Shown one piece after another: positions 39,142 through 43,252 of a stretch of 43,252 bases of DNA. The position numbers were made by a program, and so were the translations under genes. The notes under the pieces are model-generated. The model worked only from the letters and a program-made list of their open reading frames with translations, had not been told where the DNA came from and searched no databases. This DNA is from a virus. Where the stretch lies: positions 1 to 43,252 of the IMG/VR virus record IMGVR_UViG_3300012203_000036; one strand, 5' to 3'. Position 1 is the first letter of the stretch. Every line of letters begins with the position of its first letter.

Positions 39142-39455
39142 AGCCGTCTCTGCTCGAACAGCGAGTGCTCAAACTGATCGAGACTGAAGGGCTTTCGCGC
39201 GAAGATGCCGTGCATCGCATTTCCGTGGAAGAAGGCGAACGGCGCCGTACGGCCGTGGTCGACGAGCTGACGGCCAAAGAGCCGAAGATCCTGAAACCGA
39301 CATGTCCGGGATGCGGCGGGGATCCGCTCGTGATCAAGCGGCTCAGATACGAATTCGGTGATCATGTCGTCGTCGAACTGCTCTTCTGTGCGAATCCCGA
39401 CTGCCGGATCGCGATCGGCTCACAGATTGTCGGGATCGAGCCGCCGAGACGCTAG
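39108..39455 (+). CDS. Zinc-ribbon protein with N-terminal helix
   Basis: A 115-residue protein overlapping the previous gene by 34 bp; ATG 39108 has GGGG before it. A helical N-terminus (SLLEQRVLKLIETEGLSRED) precedes a ribbon CPGCGGDPLVIKRLR ... LLFCANPDCRIAIG (two CxxC-type pairs). It may regulate transcription or assist the replication block beginning 170 bp downstream. Function unknown. Confidence 0.55.
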   Translation: MEGQEPKKTAVKPSLLEQRVLKLIETEGLSREDAVHRISVEEGERRRTAVVDELTAKEPKILKPTCPGCGGDPLVIKRLRYEFGDHVVVELLFCANPDCRIAIGSQIVGIEPPRR

Positions 39456-39485
39456 TTTCCCACAGAGATCCACAGGGCAAAGGAC

Positions 39486-39514
39486 TGGACAGAAGCGCCT
39501 GAATGCCATAGAGT
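39486..39514 (+). promoter_or_regulatory. Promoter for the replication gene
   Basis: -35 TGGACA (39486-39491, five of six matches), 17-bp spacer, -10 TAGAGT (39509-39514, four of six). It lies in the 168-bp gap before the O-like gene. The same gap has an imperfect GGTGAG/CTCACC hairpin near 39533-39563 and, at its left end, TTTCCCACA and GATCCACAGG, which are only loosely like DnaA boxes. Confidence 0.6.
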
Positions 39515-39623
39515 CTGCGGTGCTGAATCGGGGGTGAGCCCGAGAAAGCTTCGCTCTCACCGGCATTCTTTCTTCCTTATCCCCCTTCAGCGCCAGCTCT
39601 CCGAGACGTCGAAAGAGGTGCTT

Positions 39624-40373
39624 TTGTCGAAGCTTCCGGCGTTCCAATTTTATCCTGGCGACTGGATGAAAGACCCTGCTTTACGCAGTGTTTCCGCGGC
39701 TGCGCGCGGGCTCTACATGGATATGCTTTGCTTAATGTGGGAATCCGATGAAAGAGGTATCTTGCCTTACCGTGCCGGAAAAGCGGAGGCGAAAGGCCTG
39801 GCGAAAGTCGCCGGTCATCGCACAGATTTTGTCGCAAAGTTGCTGCGTGAGTTGGAATTAAATCGAGTAATTTCAAGGCGTCCAGGGGACCGGAGGATAT
39901 ACTCTAGGCGATTGGTAAGAGAGGAGTTAGAGCGGAAAAGAACACGTGAATGGCACCAAAGTAAAAGCCGTGAAAAGACCGTGAATGCCACCACTGATTT
40001 GGGGGGGCTTTCACGCGAATTTCACTCCCATTCTTCATCTTCATCTTCATCTTCATCTTCAAAACTAACAGAAAGAGAAGAGCTGGCGCGCGCTCTTTTC
40101 GAGAAATTTTGGATCGACTACCCAAAGAAACTTGATCATGACGAAGTACTCCGTCTTTGGCTTTCCCTATCCCCGATTGATCAGACCGTCGCTGCCGAAT
40201 CTGTAATCGTCTGGGTAAAATCTGAAGAATGGAGCGAAGCTCGCTTTGTGCCGTCACCGGAAAATTTCCTTCGCAAACGGCGATGGGAATCTCGGCCAAC
40301 TTTACAAGCAGCAAAGGAGAGTCCAAATGATCGACTCAAGCGACTCGAAGCAAAAGCAAGAGGCGCAGGCTGA
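39624..40373 (+). CDS. O-like replication initiator (DUF1376-type N-terminus)
   Basis: A 249-residue protein. TTG 39624 is chosen because AGAGG lies 4 bases upstream and the protein then starts LSKLPAFQFYPGDWMKDPAL, the usual first strand of DUF1376-type replication proteins; the longer frame from 39534 has no ribosome site. The N-terminal half looks like a winged helix (SAAARGLYMDMLCLMWESDE). A Ser-rich linker follows. The C-terminal segment (LFEKFWIDYPKKL ... FVPSPENFLRKRRWES) is the classic end of phage initiators. It likely recruits host helicase. The coding sequence is more AT-rich than its neighbours. Confidence 0.8.
   Translation: MSKLPAFQFYPGDWMKDPALRSVSAAARGLYMDMLCLMWESDERGILPYRAGKAEAKGLAKVAGHRTDFVAKLLRELELNRVISRRPGDRRIYSRRLVREELERKRTREWHQSKSREKTVNATTDLGGLSREFHSHSSSSSSSSSSKLTEREELARALFEKFWIDYPKKLDHDEVLRLWLSLSPIDQTVAAESVIVWVKSEEWSEARFVPSPENFLRKRRWESRPTLQAAKESPNDRLKRLEAKARGAG
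40034..40057 (+). repeat. TTCATC hexamer repeat in the initiator linker
   Basis: Four exact TTCATC hexamers with partial copies on both sides encode the ten-serine linker of the O-like protein. In lambda the origin lies at the equivalent place inside gene O, so these could be iterons or an easily opened tract; no proof from sequence. Confidence 0.6.
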
Positions 40374-40710
40374 ACTTATCCGCGCTCGCGCAGAAATGCT
40401 TTGCGATGCAGTAAGCCGCCGATATACGGATTCAATCGGTGATCTTTGCGTGAGGATTCTAGCCGGGTACGATCTCGATGTGATCAAGGAAGCTTTCAAT
40501 AAAGCGGAACTTGTTTTCGACCGCTTCACTGAATTCAACAAACTGCGCGAGTACTGCGAAACGATTGCCGGGATTCGCCGAGGCGCCGATCGCCATGTCG
40601 ATGAAGACTGCTCTCTGTGTCGTGGAACAGGCTGGAAACTTATGCGGCGATCAGACGACACAGGCGATATGGCGATCTCCTGCGAGTGCCGCAAACGAAA
40701 GATGGCATGA
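40327..40710 (+). CDS. Small zinc-motif protein of the replication block
   Basis: A 127-residue protein; ATG 40327 has AAAGGAG before it and overlaps the initiator by 47 bp. A helical N-terminus (AEMLCDAVSRRYTDSIGDLC) leads to DCSLCRGTGWKLMRR and ISCECRKR, a DnaJ-like C-x-x-C / C-x-C zinc motif often found in proteins next to helicase loaders. It may help load or regulate the replisome. Confidence 0.65.
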   Translation: MIDSSDSKQKQEAQAELIRARAEMLCDAVSRRYTDSIGDLCVRILAGYDLDVIKEAFNKAELVFDRFTEFNKLREYCETIAGIRRGADRHVDEDCSLCRGTGWKLMRRSDDTGDMAISCECRKRKMA

Positions 40711-41069
40711 ACTGTTTGCTCATCAACGCAATTTTCCCGGGCGAGCCGATCGCGTGGGAACGTGTGATGCTGCGCGGGCCCTACATGATCAAGCCGAAGA
40801 AGACACGCCAGGCGCAAGCCAAACTTCGCCGGCAACTGAAGTGCATCGCGCCGATGCTTCGGCCGAACCCTGTCGCGCGTTATGGCGTGCAGCTCGTTTT
40901 CTCGACGTCGAGCGGCAGAAAAGACGGTGACAACTGCGAAAAGCTTGTTCTCGATGCGTTCCTAAAAAAAATATGGTGGGATGACAGTCAAGTCGACGAG
41001 TGTCAGTGGCGGATGATCCGATCCGCGTCCGTGCCTCAAACGCATTTTGTTTGCTACATCATCAACTGA
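40707..41069 (+). CDS. rusA: RusA-type Holliday junction resolvase
   Basis: A 120-residue protein; ATG 40707 overlaps the previous stop. Family features: LLINAIFPGEPIAWERVM at the start, AQAKLRRQLKCIAPM in the middle and the active-site region DGDNCEKLVLDAFLKKI, followed by WDDSQVDECQW with its acidic pair. The dimer cuts four-way DNA junctions that arise in recombination and replication, clearing the DNA for packaging. Confidence 0.88.
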   Translation: MNCLLINAIFPGEPIAWERVMLRGPYMIKPKKTRQAQAKLRRQLKCIAPMLRPNPVARYGVQLVFSTSSGRKDGDNCEKLVLDAFLKKIWWDDSQVDECQWRMIRSASVPQTHFVCYIIN

Positions 41070-41088
41070 AAACAAAGGGAGAAAAACC

Positions 41089-41376
41089 ATGTCATTTCCG
41101 ATAACTCGTGAAGCACTGGAAGCAAGCGGATATAAATTCAACCACTCGAAGATCTGCCCGTCGTGCGATGTCTCGATCGAAATGTGGGACACCTACATCT
41201 ACGACGGCCGCAACTCGATGCGCGCTTATCAGTGCCCGCATTGCGGACAAACGGGCCCGCGGATCCGGCCGCTTCGCGATCACATGGGGATGACGATGAA
41301 CAAGCGCGCGAGCTGTCCGATCTTAAAAGCTCAAGACGAACAACGCCGGCAAAAGGATCTCTATGACGATCGCTGA
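41089..41376 (+). CDS. Zinc-ribbon hypothetical protein
   Basis: A 95-residue protein with GGGAG before ATG 41089. The ribbon CPSCDVSIEMW ... YQCPHCGQTG has two CxxC pairs 26 residues apart; a charged tail follows. Overlaps the next gene by 14 bp. Function unknown. Confidence 0.55.
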   Translation: MSFPITREALEASGYKFNHSKICPSCDVSIEMWDTYIYDGRNSMRAYQCPHCGQTGPRIRPLRDHMGMTMNKRASCPILKAQDEQRRQKDLYDDR

Positions 41377-41653
41377 TGATGGAAAGTTCTGTAACACTTG
41401 CAAAAAAGTCGGCCTGCGGCGGAAGGCGCATCGGATCATGTCGGGCAAAGGCGAGGGCGGAGCGCAATGCGATGAACACTTCCGCGATATCTCCGGACTT
41501 CCGCAACTGAACGAAGAAGCGAAGCGGTTCATCGCGCAGTGCGAAGAGACGCTCGCAAATCCTTCGGCCGGCGTTCCCGATCCGCCAGGATCCGCTGCGC
41601 CGGCGATCCCGAAACGGATGCGCAAGAAACCAGACTTAGGAGATCCGGCATGA
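41363..41653 (+). CDS. Small Cys-containing hypothetical protein
   Basis: A 96-residue protein. Cys and His in FCNTCKKVGLRRKAHRI ... AQCDEHF may bind zinc; the second half has a helix (EEAKRFIAQCEETLA) and a Pro-rich tail. Overlaps its neighbour by 4 bp. Function unknown. Confidence 0.5.
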   Translation: MTIADDGKFCNTCKKVGLRRKAHRIMSGKGEGGAQCDEHFRDISGLPQLNEEAKRFIAQCEETLANPSAGVPDPPGSAAPAIPKRMRKKPDLGDPA

Positions 41654-41910
41654 TCCCACTGAGAATTTTGCTCGACGTCGAAACTAATCCGATCGTGACG
41701 GCCGAAGAAATCACAACGACGAACTGGATCGAAGGGCTTTGTAAGTTCTCCGCGATCGGCGTGCTCACCGAAGGCACGGAAGGGGGCCGGCCCGTTGTGA
41801 TCGTGCGGATCGATCGCGCAGATGGCAGCTTTGTGCTCGGACAAACAACGCTGCGACTGTTGCAAACCGCGATGATCGCATTCAAGGCCAGGTACGGAGA
41901 TCTCATATGA
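41650..41910 (+). CDS. Small hypothetical protein
   Basis: An 86-residue protein starting at ATG 41650. Beta-rich (LRILLDVETNPIVTAEEITT; RPVVIVRIDRADGSFVLGQT) with a C-terminal helix (RLLQTAMIAFKARYG). Coupled on both sides. Function unknown. Confidence 0.5.
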   Translation: MIPLRILLDVETNPIVTAEEITTTNWIEGLCKFSAIGVLTEGTEGGRPVVIVRIDRADGSFVLGQTTLRLLQTAMIAFKARYGDLI

Positions 41911-42218
41911 GCTTTCACTGGCGGCGCCACTCGGCCGAAAACAAAGCCGCTAATTTTCGGCCGAAAGCGACGCTCGGGCCGCGGGCCCACGTTTCGATCG
42001 CGCCGGCGATCTGCGCGTTTTGTTCGATGAAGAGCGTCACGCGGTGCGATATCCCGAGCTGTAATCTCCCACTCTGCGACAAACATCACACAAGAAAATC
42101 TGGCGGAAGTCTCTGCGCCAAACACAAAGGCGCCGTGCTCGTGCAGTATGACGGAATGCCGACGGACCGCTTCGGCGACAAAGGGGAAGCTTATCCTCAA
42201 AAGATACGATCTCTGTGA
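41907..42218 (+). CDS. Cys-rich hypothetical protein
   Basis: A 103-residue protein, ATGA-coupled. After a basic start, Cys in ICAFCSMKSVTRCDI, SCNLPLCDKHH and SLCAKH make a likely zinc-binding module like B-box or AN1-type fingers. Function unknown. Confidence 0.55.
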   Translation: MSFHWRRHSAENKAANFRPKATLGPRAHVSIAPAICAFCSMKSVTRCDIPSCNLPLCDKHHTRKSGGSLCAKHKGAVLVQYDGMPTDRFGDKGEAYPQKIRSL

Positions 42219-42372
42219 AGATGCCGCGATCGAGATGTGGAATATCATCATCGAAATGAATGAGACGGACGGCCGCATCGGGCTCGCCGATCGGATCGTT
42301 CGAGAACATCCGCATTGCGATCGCGAGAAAGTGAAAGGGCTCATCGAAGGAATTTACTTCGCGACAAACTGA
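42148..42372 (+). CDS. Possible small hypothetical protein (start uncertain)
   Basis: A 74-residue frame from ATG 42148 with no clear ribosome site; it overlaps the previous gene by 71 bp. The convincing part is residues 14-74 (LILKRYDLCEDAAIEMWNII; GRIGLADRIVREHPHCDREK), a helical domain. No better in-frame start near 42218 exists except a late ATG (42235). Confidence 0.4.
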   Translation: MTECRRTASATKGKLILKRYDLCEDAAIEMWNIIIEMNETDGRIGLADRIVREHPHCDREKVKGLIEGIYFATN

Positions 42373-42373
42373 C

Positions 42374-42499
42374 ATGTGGGGATTAAAAAAAGTCGGGCCG
42401 CCGCGCGGCATGGAACCGGAAGACGCTTTTACATGGGCGGTGTTGATGTTAGCCGCATACGTTTGGTGGATGGCCATTTTCCCGCACTTCGGCCGATGA
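42374..42499 (+). CDS. 41-residue membrane protein
   Basis: ATG 42374 follows the previous stop by one base; the stop overlaps the next ATG in ATGA form. A Pro/Arg-rich start (LKKVGPPRGMEPED) is followed by one Trp-rich transmembrane helix (TWAVLMLAAYVWWMAIFPHF). The double coupling supports it. Function unknown. Confidence 0.5.
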   Translation: MWGLKKVGPPRGMEPEDAFTWAVLMLAAYVWWMAIFPHFGR

Positions 42500-42741
42500 T
42501 CACACTCGAAAAAATCGCTTTCGCCAGTAGTCTCGACGAGCATGCTTTCGGTGCTTTGTTCCCGAAAGTCTCTCCGTATTTTTTGCAACTGGCCGATGCG
42601 ATCGAGCGGCGAAATGAAGTAGCGCTTGCAAAGCTTTCGGCGACGCTGATCATCGAACTTTCACAGCGCGGACAGCCAGTTACGAGCGAAGTTTCTAACT
42701 GGATCCGGCTTTTCGGACAACTCGCAGAATTCGCTGTTTGA
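42496..42741 (+). CDS. Small helical hypothetical protein
   Basis: An 81-residue protein; ATG 42496 overlaps the previous stop, so the longer frame from 42376 is rejected. Helical throughout (KIAFASSLDEHAFGALFPKV; PYFLQLADAIERRNEVALAK; LSATLIIELSQRG). Last gene of the early block. Function unknown. Confidence 0.5.
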   Translation: MITLEKIAFASSLDEHAFGALFPKVSPYFLQLADAIERRNEVALAKLSATLIIELSQRGQPVTSEVSNWIRLFGQLAEFAV

Positions 42742-42765
42742 CATAACCGCTTACCTTCGTGTAAC
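42738..42765 (+). promoter_or_regulatory. Promoter leading into the last two genes
   Basis: -35 TTGACA (42738-42743), 16-bp spacer, -10 TGTAAC (42760-42765, four of six matches). It lies at the end of the previous gene and reads toward 42840 and the virion-surface gene at 43108. The gap to 42839 also holds a short TGCCC/GGGCA hairpin. Confidence 0.5.
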
Positions 42766-42839
42766 TTCCCGAATGCGTCAGGTGCCCATGCCGGGGGCAA
42801 TACCGGACTTTCGGTTTCGTCGACCGTGACTGTCCTTGA

Positions 42840-43106
42840 ATGCCCTTGGTGTCCTTCAAATCGACGGTCCCTCTGTACGACGCCAACGGGCAGGAACTCG
42901 GGCGCATTCAACTCCATGAAGCGATCGAACTAGATTCCGTCGGCGATTTGACGCTTCGCGCAAAAGGAACAGGCCGCCGCCGCCGCATCACTTCCGCAAA
43001 ACTTCATCCCCGGGTAAAACTCGACTGGATGCGAATCCCGTCGGGCGGTTTCATTGTTCTGCAGCTCGTCAACAAAGCTGAACTCGAAAATCGAAGGAGA
43101 AAATAG
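42840..43106 (+). CDS. Hypothetical basic protein
   Basis: An 88-residue protein. Pattern STVPLYDANGQELGRIQLHE, then RRRRITSAKLHPRVKLDWMR and FIVLQLVNKAELENRRRK; strand-rich and basic. The ATG at 42840 has no clear ribosome site, and GTG or TTG a few codons later are alternatives. Last small gene before the virion-surface gene. Function unknown. Confidence 0.5.
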   Translation: MPLVSFKSTVPLYDANGQELGRIQLHEAIELDSVGDLTLRAKGTGRRRRITSAKLHPRVKLDWMRIPSGGFIVLQLVNKAELENRRRK

Positions 43107-43107
43107 C

Positions 43108-43252
43108 ATGGACTGGAACAAGTTCATCCGCAACACCCGCCTTGAGAAGCATGCACCGCTCGGAGCGCCGCCGAATCCTGGCGGATCTGTCCCATTCACT
43201 GGAAACACTTTTGCGGCAGGCGCCGCGGGGCCTGCAGTCACGCCGGCGAACG
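43108..43252 (+). CDS. Virion surface protein, N-terminal part (cut by right edge)
   Basis: ATG 43108 with AAGGAG before it. The visible 48 residues start MDWNKFIRNTRLEK and then enter the 35-residue repeat (HAPLGAPPNPGG ... AVTPAN). The reading frame has one base left at the edge; adding the first two bases of the window makes one Glu codon and continues into the frame of 3-554, giving a 232-residue protein with a paralogous module at its end. Complete only if the genome is circular or permuted as proposed. Confidence 0.75.
   Translation, partial: MDWNKFIRNTRLEKHAPLGAPPNPGGSVPFTGNTFAAGAAGPAVTPAN
43150..43252 (+). repeat. 105-bp tandem repeat, first copy
   Basis: From the CAT codon at 43150 to the edge, plus the first two bases of the window, is one 105-base unit nearly matching bases 3-107. 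Both copies are in frame within the same predicted protein. Confidence 0.75.

Noticed and set aside
1-43252. CRISPR array, diversity-generating retroelement or integrase
   Set aside because: I saw no spaced direct repeats, reverse transcriptase or recombinase motifs in any frame.

Overview
The window looks like the complete genome of a tailed bacteriophage with a short-tailed (podovirus-like) gene plan, about 43 kb and roughly 55-60% GC by eye. It carries a terminase, a portal, a scaffold-like protein, a major capsid protein, a holin and endolysin, three large helical internal-virion-type proteins and a RecT/exonuclease recombination pair. I see no tape-measure protein, integrase, tRNA, CRISPR array, DNA polymerase, helicase or phage RNA polymerase. 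Near-consensus sigma70 promoters, AGGAG-type ribosome binding sites and a GH108 lysozyme with a three-segment holin point to a Gram-negative host; the genus cannot be read from the sequence. The map seems to be circular or circularly permuted. The gene that starts at 43108 runs off the right edge and the gene at 1-554 comes in from the left edge. Joining the ends keeps the frame and gives one 232-residue protein, with the join inside a 105-bp tandem repeat.

Layout, rightward arm 1-30036 (late genes). Virion-surface proteins (1-2251); terminase small and large subunits (2331-4170); a run of small genes with a GIY-YIG homing endonuclease and a histidine-rich protein (4183-6622); portal (6622-9120); scaffold-like protein (9137-10462); two small proteins with almost the same twin-arginine leader (10473-11160); major capsid protein (11307-12635); a GroES-like co-chaperonin (12759-13061); connector and tail genes including a fibre with repeats (13058-17699); a 1541-residue tail protein (17711-22336); a GNAT-like protein and internal virion proteins (22948-27668); and the lysis cassette (27658-29464). 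A strong hairpin at 30060-30110 separates this arm from the genes read towards it.

Leftward arm 33280-30132: a DUF932 protein followed by ten very small genes, nearly all joined by ATGA, GTGA or TAATG overlaps. It is read from one of two back-to-back promoters at about 33333-33395. The other promoter starts the rightward early arm with a ribbon-helix-helix repressor (33418), followed by RecT, a PD-(D/E)XK nuclease, many small zinc-ribbon-like proteins, an O-like replication protein with its own promoter (39486), a RusA resolvase and more small genes up to 42741. A further promoter (42738) precedes the last two genes, which lead back into the virion-surface gene at the map junction.

The least usual parts are the twin-arginine leader pair beside the capsid gene, with a near-perfect parS-like sequence over the first start codon; the phage GroES separated from the capsid gene by a 17-bp perfect hairpin; the chain of tiny leftward genes; and the paralogous beta-rich module shared by two virion proteins.
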